Shown: positions 16,900 to 26,412, counted from the stretch's first letter. The stretch: 40,152 nucleotides of DNA from an uncultured Collinsella sp. (GCA_900543505.1 UQSB01000016.1:1-40152), one strand, 5' to 3'. A program made the numbers and translations. The notes: generated by a model not told the origin, from the sequence alone.

Positions 16900-17262
16900 C
16901 TAGAACGTCGCGGACCACAGCCCATGCAGGTTGCAGTAGGCATAGATAGTACCGGTCTTGGAGCCACCAGCGAAAAACGTCGTGGGCTTCATGCCGGGCT
17001 TAAGGTAATGGACCTCCAGGCGGCCCTCGGCCTCAAGCGCAATCCACTCGATGTAATGCTCGGGCAGCATGGGATGCTCCGTCGAGCCCACGCGCGTGCG
17101 GATAACGTGGCCGTCGCGCTCGATCTCGACGACGGGCACGTGCTTCTCGTGCGCTGCATCCTCGGTGTTCGCGGTCAACTCCGTGCAGCCGGCAGGGGTC
17201 GCAACGTCGTCGCCAAGAGCCGCAATGAGCTTGCCATCGGAATCCTTAAAGAATTTCGCCAT
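16900..17262 (-). CDS. Superoxide reductase (one-iron desulfoferrodoxin type)
   Basis: Reduces superoxide to peroxide in the anaerobe cytoplasm without releasing oxygen. The 120-aa protein has the complete SORL iron site: His41 (EKHVPV), His63 and His69 (EHPMLPEHYIEWI), Cys110 and His113 (YCNLHGLW). The N-terminal 38 residues occupy the place of the desulforedoxin domain but contain only one Cys (Cys26) instead of four, so the second iron centre is absent. AAAGGAG upstream of ATG 17262 decides the start; a longer frame to 17415 has no support. AACAC/GTGTT inverted arms (17346-17364) lie upstream and could be an operator. Confidence 0.95.
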   Translation of the reverse strand: MAKFFKDSDGKLIAALGDDVATPAGCTELTANTEDAAHEKHVPVVEIERDGHVIRTRVGSTEHPMLPEHYIEWIALEAEGRLEVHYLKPGMKPTTFFAGGSKTGTIYAYCNLHGLWSATF

Positions 17263-17430
17263 GATGTTCTCCTTTGCTGATGTGCCAATGTACTTGATGC
17301 TTCTTATGCCCAAAGAGCGCCAGGCCATCCATGGCATTGCAAATGAACACATAACGGACGTGTTAAGCGGTCGGGGCCGGAGCGCATCGGCGATTCCAAG
17401 CGCCCGGCTACGCATGCATCAGCACACAGG

Positions 17431-20400
17431 CTAGCGCCCCTCACCGCCCAGCAGCGCCAGGACATCCTCGCGTGTGAACAGCGCCGACGAGATGCCATCG
17501 CCGCCGAGCACGCTGTTGACCAGATCGCGCTTGGACTCCTGCATCTGCATAATGCGCTCCTCGATCGTGTCCTTGGCGATGAGCTTGTACACGGTCACGG
17601 TGTGCTGTTGGCCAATGCGGTGGGCGCGGTCGGTCGCCTGGTCCTGCGCCGCAACGTTCCACCACGGGTCGTAGTGAATGACCACGTCGGCAGCCGTCAA
17701 ATTAAGACCCACGCCGCCCGCCTTGAGCGAAATCAAAAACACCGGCACCTCGCCCGCTTGGAACTGCGCAACCATCTTGGCGCGGCTCTCCTTAGACGAA
17801 GCGCCCGTGAGCTTAAGGAAGGCGATGTCCTCCTTGGCCAAGCGCTTACCGATGATATCGAGCATACCCGTAAACTGGCTGAACAACAGGATGCGATGCC
17901 CGCCGTCGAGTGCGCCGTGCACGAGCTCCATGCACGTATCGAGTTTGGCGCTTCCCGCCTTGTAGTCCGCATAGTGCAGATGCGGGTCGCAGCAGATCTG
18001 GCGCAGCTTGGTGAGCTCGGCAAGTACCTTGAGCTTGTCTTTTTTGAACTCCCCGGCCTCGCGGTGCTGCACCTGCTGGGCGATGCGGTCCTGGTTTGCC
18101 AGGTAAAGCTTGCGCTGCTCGCCGGTGAGCTGAGCCATGACAGTGTCCTCGATCTTTTCGGGCAGGTCGGCCACCACGTCTTCCTTTACGCGGCGCAGCA
18201 CAAACGGCGACACGAGCGCCTGCAGGCGAGCGGCACTGTCGCCCTCGGCGTGCTCGACCGGGCTTTCGAAGCGCTTGGCAAATGATTCGCGCGTGCCAAG
18301 CAGGCCCGGCATCAAGAAGTCGAAGATGCTCCAGAGCTCGGACAGGCGGTTTTCGGTGGGCGTGCCCGTCAGGGCAAAGCGCACGCCGGCCGGCAAGCGC
18401 TTGGCGGCGCACGCCACCTGCGTGAGCGGGTTTTTAATGTACTGGGCCTCGTCGAGCACGACGCGGGCAAAGTCCTGCTCGGCATACTCGTCGATATCGC
18501 GGCGCATGAGGTCGTATGACGTCACGACCACGTTATGCTCGGCCACGCCGGCGATCTGCACGCGGCGTTGAGCCTTGGCGTCCACAATGGCGCACACGTC
18601 GAGCGAAGGCGCGAAGCGCTCCAGCTCGGCAGTCCAGTTATACACGAGCGACGCGGGGCATACCACGAGCGTGGGCTTGGCGTCTCCCGCTTCCACGCGC
18701 GCCAGGATATGCGCGATCATCTGCAGGGTTTTGCCCAGGCCCATGTCGTCGGCCAAAATGCCGCCAAGGCCCAGGTGTTCGAGCGAGCCGAGCCACTGGT
18801 ATCCGTCGACCTGGTAGCCGCGCATCGTTGCCTTGAGCGATGCCGGCACCGTAAAGACCATCTTGCCGAGCGTGTCCAGGCGCTCGACGGTACGGCGGAA
18901 CGCAGCGTCGCGATCGGCCTCGAGCGCCGGCGTGCGTGCGAGCATGCTGTCGACGAACAGGGTGCTCGACGCGGGAAGCGACACGCCGTCGAGCAGGTCG
19001 ACGGCATCGACACCCAGGTCCTCGGCAAGGCCAAACGCGGCGCGCGCCCCCTCGTCCAGGCGAATGATGTCGCCGGACGTAAGGCGCGCAAACGTTTGAT
19101 GGCGCTTGTACGAATCGAGATAGACGGCAAGGTCCGCGGCCGAAAGCCCGCTCGCGCCCAGCTCGACATCGAGCAGATTGCTCTTAACGGTCGCACGAAC
19201 CGAGAGCTTGGGCGCGGGGCGGACCGAGATCTGGCGCAGACGGTCGCTGAGCATGACCTCACCCAGTTCGGACAGGGCGGACAGGCCCTCGGTCAGCAGG
19301 CAGAACAAGCGGGCGTCATCGCGCTCCTCAAACGCCAGACCGCCCTCGTAGAAATCGAAGTACAGGGCCGCCGTATCCATAACGCGAAACTCCGCCACCT
19401 CGTCGCGGGGCGGCACACCGGGGCGCTGCTCTTCGAAGGGGCTGCCCGGAGCGCCCAGGCTAAAGAGATCCGCCGACCAATCGCCGTAGGTAACCGTAAT
19501 TTTGCAGGTCACGAGCCCATCGTCGACACCGATCGCCATAGCAAAGCTCGGCTCGGGTGCCACGGTATCGAGCGCGGCGGGCGCGGTGAGGTCGGTGTAG
19601 TCGCGCAAAATGGGCAGCGCCATACGGCAGAACTCACCCACCTGCTCGGCGGCAATATGGGCGGGCGTGCGGCACGGCAGCAAGCGCGACAAAAAAGGTG
19701 CGGCATGCTGAGCAAATGCAGCGTCGGTACGGCGCGCGCGGCGCGTGTCAACCAAGTAGGCGGCATCGCCCGACGCAAAGCAATACATATCGGCGGGCAG
19801 GCGCAGGTCATAGCTACCACCAGCCGCCGGCGCGATTTTGGCGGCAAGCAGCGGTGGGCGCTTAGCGGATGCCTCGTCCTCCCCTTGCGGAGACAGCTCA
19901 ACCGCCACGTCGTAGGTGCGATGCGTCGTCATCCCCCGCGACCAGGCGGGCTCAAAGGAGATGGTCTGGCCGCGCAGCAGGTCCAGCACATATACGATGC
20001 TATGCTCGGACAGCGGCAACTGACGCTCGGCAACAAAACCACTGCGGGCAAAGTCGTACGACGCCGAACGCGAGCTTGTGATGTCATCGAGATAGGCAAC
20101 TGTCGTCGCAACAAGGTTGAGCAGCTTTGCCGATGTTTCGTCAAAGGCCTCAGGTGAATGGACAAACGTGAGCTTCTTGCCATAGGAGAACGTGCCGCCG
20201 CGCACGTAGGCATCGGCCATGCCGTCGATGTCCTTGACCACGTAGGAGACCGATCCACAGCGAATGCGGAACTCGAGCGCCCAGCTAAAGCGGTCAGCGA
20301 ACAGCGGATTGTAGTACGGCACCAACGAGGGCTCCAACGCCGCTTTGGGGGCGTCGGGATCAACGGCACCGGCAAGCTTGCGGCGCATGCTCGCCAGCTC

Positions 20401-20895
20401 ATCCATGCGCGCGTCCGAAAGATCGGAAAGCGCCGCCACAAGGCTCGGGCTCGTGGGGACGGGCGCCGGGAAGGGAAAGTTGGGGTTGACGGCCGGCGCG
20501 GCGGACGCGGCGCGCGCGGGCTGTTTCGACTGCGCCGTAAACGTGCGAACCGGCGTGCGCAAACCTTCGACGGGCTCGGCGCCGCTGGCATCCAAATACG
20601 CCAGCGCCGTGGCAATGGCGTGCTTACACATACCGGGATAGCGGTATGCGGCGGGGCAGTCGCAGTCGTAGTCGATAACCTCGTGCTCGTCCATGTCGAG
20701 CGCCACGTGCGTCTTGTACAGGTCACCGCGCGAGCCGCGCACCGTGCCCTCGACCGTCACGTTTTTGGAGAAGCGCGAGCCGCTGTCCTCAAACGATAGC
20801 ACGGCACCGTTGAGCATGAGCGAGCGGCCCTTCATAAAGGTGCCGCTCAGCGCCGCCTCTTTCCGGAGCGCCTGCACAAACGTCCCCTGCGCCAT
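17431..20895 (-). CDS. SWIM zinc-finger SNF2/Swi2-family helicase
   Basis: A 1154-aa ATP-dependent DNA translocase. An N-terminal SWIM zinc finger (CDCPAAYRYPGMCKH, about 77-91) is followed by a large middle region of the type found in bacterial SNF2 proteins. The motor starts near residue 700 with GGILADDMGLGKTLQ, then DEAQ (LDEAQYIKN, about 810), FALTGTPTENR, and the C-terminal helicase lobe with LISLKAGGVGLNLTAAD and DRAHRIGQ. ATG 20895 has GGAGG 5 nt ahead; an in-frame GTG 18 nt upstream does not. It follows dnaE by 28 nt, so the two are likely cotranscribed. No clear terminator is seen after it. Its cellular role is not established. Confidence 0.95.
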   Translation of the reverse strand: MAQGTFVQALRKEAALSGTFMKGRSLMLNGAVLSFEDSGSRFSKNVTVEGTVRGSRGDLYKTHVALDMDEHEVIDYDCDCPAAYRYPGMCKHAIATALAYLDASGAEPVEGLRTPVRTFTAQSKQPARAASAAPAVNPNFPFPAPVPTSPSLVAALSDLSDARMDELASMRRKLAGAVDPDAPKAALEPSLVPYYNPLFADRFSWALEFRIRCGSVSYVVKDIDGMADAYVRGGTFSYGKKLTFVHSPEAFDETSAKLLNLVATTVAYLDDITSSRSASYDFARSGFVAERQLPLSEHSIVYVLDLLRGQTISFEPAWSRGMTTHRTYDVAVELSPQGEDEASAKRPPLLAAKIAPAAGGSYDLRLPADMYCFASGDAAYLVDTRRARRTDAAFAQHAAPFLSRLLPCRTPAHIAAEQVGEFCRMALPILRDYTDLTAPAALDTVAPEPSFAMAIGVDDGLVTCKITVTYGDWSADLFSLGAPGSPFEEQRPGVPPRDEVAEFRVMDTAALYFDFYEGGLAFEERDDARLFCLLTEGLSALSELGEVMLSDRLRQISVRPAPKLSVRATVKSNLLDVELGASGLSAADLAVYLDSYKRHQTFARLTSGDIIRLDEGARAAFGLAEDLGVDAVDLLDGVSLPASSTLFVDSMLARTPALEADRDAAFRRTVERLDTLGKMVFTVPASLKATMRGYQVDGYQWLGSLEHLGLGGILADDMGLGKTLQMIAHILARVEAGDAKPTLVVCPASLVYNWTAELERFAPSLDVCAIVDAKAQRRVQIAGVAEHNVVVTSYDLMRRDIDEYAEQDFARVVLDEAQYIKNPLTQVACAAKRLPAGVRFALTGTPTENRLSELWSIFDFLMPGLLGTRESFAKRFESPVEHAEGDSAARLQALVSPFVLRRVKEDVVADLPEKIEDTVMAQLTGEQRKLYLANQDRIAQQVQHREAGEFKKDKLKVLAELTKLRQICCDPHLHYADYKAGSAKLDTCMELVHGALDGGHRILLFSQFTGMLDIIGKRLAKEDIAFLKLTGASSKESRAKMVAQFQAGEVPVFLISLKAGGVGLNLTAADVVIHYDPWWNVAAQDQATDRAHRIGQQHTVTVYKLIAKDTIEERIMQMQESKRDLVNSVLGGDGISSALFTREDVLALLGGEGR

Positions 20896-20923
20896 CACTT
20901 CCTCCAATCTCACCCGGGGTAGC

Positions 20924-23900
20924 TTAGATCACCGTCACGCGACCCTGGTTACCCACAATGGCCTTGGCCTCGGCCAGCAGCGGAATCGAACGCGCGTTGA
21001 CCTTGGCAGGTACCTCGGCACGCAGCACGCGCCCGTCCACCTGCTCGATAAAGATCTCCACGCGGTCGCCGCCCGGGTTAGCGGTGAGCACCGTGGCCAG
21101 GCGCGCCATATTGCCCTGGCTAAAGCGGCTGTTGGGCACCATGACCTCAAACACCTTGGGCTTGTTGTTCTCCTCGTTAAGCTCGAGCGGCACGATCTCC
21201 TGCGCGATGATCTGGTCGCCGCGGTCCGAGCGCTCGAGTTTGCCCTTAATGCGCACAAAGGCATCGGACAGCTGCGCGCCGGTCTCGGGATCGACCTCGC
21301 CGTACAGATACCCCTCGGCCTCCTTGTAGGTCTTGGGGAACACCACGACGGTGGCCTCGCCTTCCATATCCTCGAGCTGCACGATGCCCATGGGGTCGCC
21401 GTTTTTGGTCACGCGCTTGGACACGCTCGAGACCATGCCGGCCCACCACAGCGCCTTGCCCTCGGGAATCTCCTGGTTGATGGTGCCGCCCGTGGGGTTC
21501 TGCACTTCGTAGCCGGTATCGATCTGCGAGAACGAGAAGTCGCGCGCTTTGCTGAGCGCATACTCAAACGGGCGCAGCGGGTGGTCCGAGACATAGATGC
21601 CCAGAACCTCCTTCTCCTGGCTCAGCTTAAGGTGGCGGTCCCACTCTTGGCCATCCGGATCGGGCACACTCACCTCAAAGCCCGAGCCCTCAACGTCACC
21701 AAACATATCGAAGAACGACGTCTGGCCGCTCGCGCGATCCTTCTGGCGCTTTACCGCGGCGTCGATGATGTTCTCGGGGTTGTTCTTGTCCACAAAGTGC
21801 ATCATCTGGCGACGCGGATACCCCGTGGAGTCGAAGGCGCCTGCCTTGATGAGCGATTCGATCACGCGGCGGTTGGCCTGGCTCGAGTCCACGCGCTCGA
21901 CAAAGTCGTGCAGCGTCTTAAACGGACCGCCCGCCTCGCGCTCGGCGATAATCGCCTGCGCCACGCCGGTGCCCACGCCGCGGATGCCGGCCAGACCAAA
22001 GCGCACGCCCTCCTTGGTAGCCGTGAACTCGGTACCGGACTCGTTGACATCTGGCGAGAGCACAGGGATGCCGTCGTGACGGCATGCCGAGACGTAGTGC
22101 ACGATCTTGTCGGTCTTGCCCGTATAGGACGTCAGAACGGCCGCCATGTACTCGTGCGGATAGTGCGCCTTGAGCCACGCCGTCTGCATAACCAGGATGG
22201 CGTAGCCGGCGGAGTGCGACTTGTTGAAGGCGTAGGACGCGAACTCGAGAACATCGTCCCAAATCTTCTGGGCGACCTCGCGCGTGTAGTTGTTCTTGAT
22301 GGCGCCGTTCATCCAGTGGTCATAGGTGGTCTCGTCCGAGCCATCCTCCCAGTGGAGCACCGTCGACGTGAGCAGCTTGATCTTCTTCTTAGCCACGGGC
22401 TTACGGATACGCGAGTCCGATTCGCCCTTGGAGAAGCCACACATCTCGACGGAGATGAGCATAACCTGCTCCTGGTAGACCATGGTGCCGTAGGTTTCGC
22501 CCAGAATGTCGTCCAGGCGGTCGTCGTAGGAGACGGCCGGCTCCTTGCCGTTCATACGGTTGATGTAGGACGAGACCATGCCGGCGCCCAACGGGCCCGG
22601 GCGGTACAGGGCGATCAATGCTACGACGTGCTTGTACTCGGTGGGCTTCATGTTCTTGATCGTGGCCGTCATGCCGGCGGACTCGACCTGGAAGACGCCG
22701 GCGGTGTGGCCGGAGCCCATGAGCTTAAAGATCTCGGGATCGTCAAAGGGAATCTCTTCCTCTTTGATGTCGATGCCAAAGTTCTTTTTGATGTTTGCCT
22801 TGGCCTTGGAGATGACCGTCAACGTACGCAGGCCCAGGAAGTCCATCTTGAGCAGGCCCATGTCGGCAACGGTATGGCCCTCGTACTGGGTAATCTCGAC
22901 GCCGCCTTTGGTATCGAGCTTAGTGGGCACGTGCTCGTTGACGGGGTCGCGGCAGATCAGAACGGCGCACGCGTGCACGCCCTCGCCACGGGTGAGACCC
23001 TCGATCGAGAGCGCCGTGTCGATGATGCGACGGGCGTCGTCGTCCTTTTTATAGGCCTCGGCAAAGTCGGGGTTAAACAGATCCTCTTTGCCGGGTTGTT
23101 TGTCGAGCACCTGCTTGAGCTTGACCTTGGGGTCGCTCGAGACCATCTTGGACAGGCGCTGACCCATGTAGACCGGGTAGTCCAGGACACGCGCGGCGTC
23201 GTTGATGGCCTGCTTGGCCTTAATGGTCGAGTAGGTGATGACGTGAGTGACCTTCTCGGGGCCGTAGAGCTGGCGAACGTGCTCCACGACCTCGAGGCGC
23301 CGCTCATCGTCGAAGTCCATATCGATATCGGGCATCTCGGTACGCTGCGGGGACAGGAACCTCTCGAACATCAGGCCGTTCTCGAGCGGGTCGAACGCGG
23401 TGATGTTCATGGCGTAGGCGACGATAGCGCCGGCGGCCGAGCCACGGCCGGGGCCGACGCCGATGCCGTTGTCCTTGGCCCATTGCACGTACTCGGCGAC
23501 GATCAAGAAGTAGGCGGCAAAGCCCTTGTCGCAGATGACCTTGTATTCGTACTCAAAGCGCTCTTTGATGTTGACGCCGCCGATCTCGCGCGTGGCCCAG
23601 TCGTCACCGTAGTGCTGGCGCAGGCCCTTCTCGCACTCGCGGCGGAACTGGCTCTCGTGCGTCTCGCCAGGATCGAGCAACGGGAAGCGCGGCAGGATGA
23701 TGGAGTCCCAGTCGAGCTCGACGTAGCACTTGTCGGCAATCTCGAGCGTGTTGTCGCAGGCTTCGGGGCAATACGGGAACATCGCCCGCATCTCCTCCTC
23801 GGTCTTCATATAGAACTCCGAGCCGGTCATGCGCATGCGGTTGGGGTCGTCGACCTTGGCGTTCATGCCGATGCACATAATGACGTCCTGTACGGGCGCG

Positions 23901-24727
23901 TCCTCGCGACGCAGGTAGTGGAAGTCGTTGGTGGCGATAACCTTGACGCCCACCTGCTTGGCGATATCGATGAGCGTACGGTCCATCTGCTCATCGGTCA
24001 GGCCGTTGTCAGTGGTAATGCCGTGTTCCTGGATCTCGATATAAAAGTCGCCAGGGTCGAAGGTATCACGGAAGGTCTCGGCCCACTTGATGGCGCCTTC
24101 CATGTCACCGCGGTCGATGTACTTGGGGATGATGCCCGCGATGCAGGCGCTCGTGCAGATCATGCCCTTGGCGTGGCGGCGTAGGTTGTCGAGCGTCACG
24201 CGCGGCTTGTAGTAAAAGCCCTGCACGGCGGCCTCGGAGACCGTCTGCATCAGGTTGACGTAGCCCTCCTGGTCCTTGGCCAGAAGGATCATGTGGTAGA
24301 GCTCGGGCTTATGGTCGCGAGCAAGGGTCTCGTCCGGCGTAAAGTAAACCTCGCAGCCAAAGATGGGCTTGATGACCAGAGGCGGCTTGAGCTCGTCGAT
24401 GTTGCCCTTCTCGTCCCACATGGCCATGTCCTTCACATACTGGGCATGCTCGCGCGGGTTTGACTCAGGATCGGGCTCCACCAACTCGTCGCGGCGGTCC
24501 TTTTCCAAGAAGGCCTTGTCGTGGCTCCAGGTTTTGTACTCGGGCGTGTTGTGGTTGACGGCGTCGCAGGCCAGCGCCAGGTCGGGCACGCCATACATGT
24601 AGCCGTGGTCGGTAATGGCGACGGCGGGCATGCCCAACTCTACGGCGCGATTGACCATATCCTGGATACGGGTTGCGCCGTCGAGCATGGAGAAGACAGT
24701 GTGGTTGTGCAGATGGACGAATGCCAT
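20924..24727 (-). CDS. dnaE: DNA polymerase III alpha subunit
   Basis: Replicative polymerase of 1267 aa. It begins MAFVHLHNHTVFSMLDGATR, the PHP domain (HLHNH, ITDHGYMYG). The palm has MPDIDMDFDD with Asp469 and Asp471 as catalytic candidates, followed by VTHVITYSTIKAKQAIND. The beta-binding and HhH region includes LAGIRGVGTGVAQAI; an OB fold follows (MGIVQLEDMEGEATVVVFP). Longer than E. coli DnaE (1160 aa) through an insert in the PHP domain (about 63-120, after ACDAVNHN) and a longer fingers segment between PVAKKK and DHWMNGAI. No intein motifs. GGAG 8 nt before ATG supports the start. First gene of dnaE-SNF2. Confidence 0.97.
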   Translation of the reverse strand: MAFVHLHNHTVFSMLDGATRIQDMVNRAVELGMPAVAITDHGYMYGVPDLALACDAVNHNTPEYKTWSHDKAFLEKDRRDELVEPDPESNPREHAQYVKDMAMWDEKGNIDELKPPLVIKPIFGCEVYFTPDETLARDHKPELYHMILLAKDQEGYVNLMQTVSEAAVQGFYYKPRVTLDNLRRHAKGMICTSACIAGIIPKYIDRGDMEGAIKWAETFRDTFDPGDFYIEIQEHGITTDNGLTDEQMDRTLIDIAKQVGVKVIATNDFHYLRREDAPVQDVIMCIGMNAKVDDPNRMRMTGSEFYMKTEEEMRAMFPYCPEACDNTLEIADKCYVELDWDSIILPRFPLLDPGETHESQFRRECEKGLRQHYGDDWATREIGGVNIKERFEYEYKVICDKGFAAYFLIVAEYVQWAKDNGIGVGPGRGSAAGAIVAYAMNITAFDPLENGLMFERFLSPQRTEMPDIDMDFDDERRLEVVEHVRQLYGPEKVTHVITYSTIKAKQAINDAARVLDYPVYMGQRLSKMVSSDPKVKLKQVLDKQPGKEDLFNPDFAEAYKKDDDARRIIDTALSIEGLTRGEGVHACAVLICRDPVNEHVPTKLDTKGGVEITQYEGHTVADMGLLKMDFLGLRTLTVISKAKANIKKNFGIDIKEEEIPFDDPEIFKLMGSGHTAGVFQVESAGMTATIKNMKPTEYKHVVALIALYRPGPLGAGMVSSYINRMNGKEPAVSYDDRLDDILGETYGTMVYQEQVMLISVEMCGFSKGESDSRIRKPVAKKKIKLLTSTVLHWEDGSDETTYDHWMNGAIKNNYTREVAQKIWDDVLEFASYAFNKSHSAGYAILVMQTAWLKAHYPHEYMAAVLTSYTGKTDKIVHYVSACRHDGIPVLSPDVNESGTEFTATKEGVRFGLAGIRGVGTGVAQAIIAEREAGGPFKTLHDFVERVDSSQANRRVIESLIKAGAFDSTGYPRRQMMHFVDKNNPENIIDAAVKRQKDRASGQTSFFDMFGDVEGSGFEVSVPDPDGQEWDRHLKLSQEKEVLGIYVSDHPLRPFEYALSKARDFSFSQIDTGYEVQNPTGGTINQEIPEGKALWWAGMVSSVSKRVTKNGDPMGIVQLEDMEGEATVVVFPKTYKEAEGYLYGEVDPETGAQLSDAFVRIKGKLERSDRGDQIIAQEIVPLELNEENNKPKVFEVMVPNSRFSQGNMARLATVLTANPGGDRVEIFIEQVDGRVLRAEVPAKVNARSIPLLAEAKAIVGNQGRVTVI

Positions 24728-24834
24728 GTGATGAGCTCCGATGCGGGTTCGTGTTCTGACTGAACGATTTTACCCCACGGCACGGACAGCACCCGAACCT
24801 AGCCAAACCCACACGGGCAGTCAATTTGGGACCT

Positions 24835-24990
24835 TCAAAAAGGGGAATGAGGGCATCCAGATATATCGAGTATTACTGGAACCCCGGCGATACGCTGAAT
24901 GATTTGTGACGAATAGTCATGTCCATCAAGAAGGCTCGACGCTTCGGGCAGCCCGTCAATCGATATATCAATTCTTGGAGACCTGTATTC
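24835..24990 (-). pseudogene. Possible coding remnant downstream of MFS gene
   Basis: An open frame without any start codon, overlapping the MFS gene end in another frame. It reads protein-like: DISIDGLPEASSLLDG, then DYSSQIIQRIAGVPVILDI, ending SGCPHSPF and a stop. The smooth hydrophobic/acidic pattern suggests the end of a gene truncated at the island boundary. I recognise no family, and chance is possible. A GATATATCGA / TCGATATATC inverted pair (24860-24869, 24960-24969) sits inside it. Confidence 0.2.
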
Positions 24991-26167
24991 CTACCATTTT
25001 TAAAGAAACAACGGCGGTAATTGCTATCGCGATTGCGCCAATAACACCGAGCGCTATCTGAATGGGATATAACCCCAACACATATCCAAATATGGAGAAA
25101 AACATTGCAGAAAAGAGAGCCCTTACCAGAGACGCGACGGAAAGGATCGTCGCGCGGAGATCGTCCGCTATCGCGTCTTGGATTAAGTTTTCCGAAGTGA
25201 TGTACACCACTTCTGGGAGAAAACAAAGCACCATGCTAAGGCCAAACAAACACAGCGGATTTGAAGCGAACCACGGAAGAATCATGAAAAGACCGGCCTC
25301 GATTAGCATCGAGCCGAGCATGGTATTTCTTTTCCCGAAACGCGATGAGAAGAAATCTGCTGCAATGTAGGCCGTCGCATTTACTGCATAGGATGCACCG
25401 AAAAAGATTCCTATTATGGAGACGGGAGCATCAAATGCGTCGAATACTAACTGATTCAAGTTGTAATAACTCCCATAGAATCCATCGAGCATGCTTGTGC
25501 CGATTAGAAGAAGCAACACCGCAAAAGCGGATTCTCCAATGCTCCAGGTTTCGCGTCTGAAGATCTTGGCTACGTCAAACCTTTCCTCCCCAGAGTTTTT
25601 GGAATGGGTCGTTTCCATCCTCTCAATGGGATACAGAAGGAAAAGCTGCAGGAGATAGAAAACGGAAACGCATACGTAGAGGGCACTCCAAGATACTTGG
25701 GCAATGAATAATCCAAGTACGATTGCCACTCCCGTCGCGATTGATTGCGCGGCAAGCAGCCGAGCGTTGATGGTGAGGAAGCGCTCTCCTTGACCGGCAT
25801 TTCGGGCAATTTCATATAAAAGTGCTTGTTCGGATCCCGATTGAAGGGAGTAGGCGAGTGCCTCGACAAGGGAAAGCGCGACGAGAAAGGGGCCTGAGAG
25901 CAACAGCATGCCAGCCGTATGGAAGAAAAGAAGCAGAACGCCCACTTGAATCGAGAACTTCTTTCCAAAGAAATCGCCTACCAGCCCTGTTGGCAGCTCG
26001 AGGACGACCGTTGCAATGTTGTACAGGGCTTGATAAAGCGCAATTTCCGTGACAGACATTCCTTTATCCGCAAGGAAAAGTAGAAACACTCCCCGATTTA
26101 AAACAAATCCCGCGAGTACGAAAAAGGCGGAATAGATGTGCAGTTGCGTAGCGGCATTCTTATTCAT
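24968..26167 (-). CDS. Major facilitator superfamily transporter
   Basis: A 399-aa membrane protein with twelve predicted helices. MFS motif A appears between helices 2 and 3 (GLVGDFFGKKFSIQVG). A central cytoplasmic loop (IERMETTHSKNSGEERFDV) separates the two six-helix halves. The substrate is unknown; drug efflux is one possibility for this type. Base and codon use is visibly AT-richer than all neighbours (frequent ATA, AGA, TTT, AAT), a sign of recent transfer. The site before ATG is GGAAG with 6 nt spacing. It lies 86 nt after the truncated DUF3284-like gene. No terminator is evident downstream. Confidence 0.9.
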   Translation of the reverse strand: MNKNAATQLHIYSAFFVLAGFVLNRGVFLLFLADKGMSVTEIALYQALYNIATVVLELPTGLVGDFFGKKFSIQVGVLLLFFHTAGMLLLSGPFLVALSLVEALAYSLQSGSEQALLYEIARNAGQGERFLTINARLLAAQSIATGVAIVLGLFIAQVSWSALYVCVSVFYLLQLFLLYPIERMETTHSKNSGEERFDVAKIFRRETWSIGESAFAVLLLLIGTSMLDGFYGSYYNLNQLVFDAFDAPVSIIGIFFGASYAVNATAYIAADFFSSRFGKRNTMLGSMLIEAGLFMILPWFASNPLCLFGLSMVLCFLPEVVYITSENLIQDAIADDLRATILSVASLVRALFSAMFFSIFGYVLGLYPIQIALGVIGAIAIAITAVVSLKMVGIQVSKN

Positions 26168-26253
26168 TTGGCACTTCCAACAACATTTTTAGTCGGGCTG
26201 TTCGCTACTGACTCGAAACCCGAAGCGTTCACGGTTTCCGATGAAGAGTCACC

Positions 26254-26412
26254 TTACCTTTTGCGGTATGGGCGCTTCTCGTACTTATAGCCGTTGAGCT
26301 TGTTGCGGCTGGGACACTTGCCCGTGGCGTTCTCGATATCCTGCATGATGGACCCCGCCAGAGCGTCAAAAAGCTCCTCCGGCGTCACCTCAAGCGTTTT
26401 GGTGAGCTGCAT
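26254..26412 (-). CDS. Short DUF3284-like protein, probably truncated
   Basis: A 52-aa ORF with a good ribosome site (AAGGAG 6 nt before ATG) and a TACAAT -10-like box at 26451-26446. It reads MQLTKTLEVTPEELFDALAG, then SIMQDIENATGK and LNGYKYEKR. This matches the N-terminal third of DUF3284 proteins as I remember them (start MKIxRTLNV, xxFFDxL, DIxxATGK, GFxYxK), which are about 140 aa. The frame ends right where the core would continue, just before the AT-rich MFS gene. I infer loss of the 3' part on insertion. It could still be translated. Confidence 0.6.
   Translation of the reverse strand: MQLTKTLEVTPEELFDALAGSIMQDIENATGKCPSRNKLNGYKYEKRPYRKR

Noticed and set aside
15319..17280. Open frame of 653 codons on the plus strand
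   Set aside because: Antisense to the NadE-like gene; His/Arg-rich composition typical of an antisense shadow.
20693..24184. Open frame of 1163 codons on the plus strand
   Set aside because: Lies antisense to dnaE, which has full domain signatures; the frame is a by-product of high GC codon use and has low-complexity Leu/Val/Gly composition.
20924..24727. Intein or fusion in dnaE because of its 1267-aa length
   Set aside because: No intein splice-junction or homing-endonuclease motifs; the extra length comes from inserts in the PHP and fingers regions.
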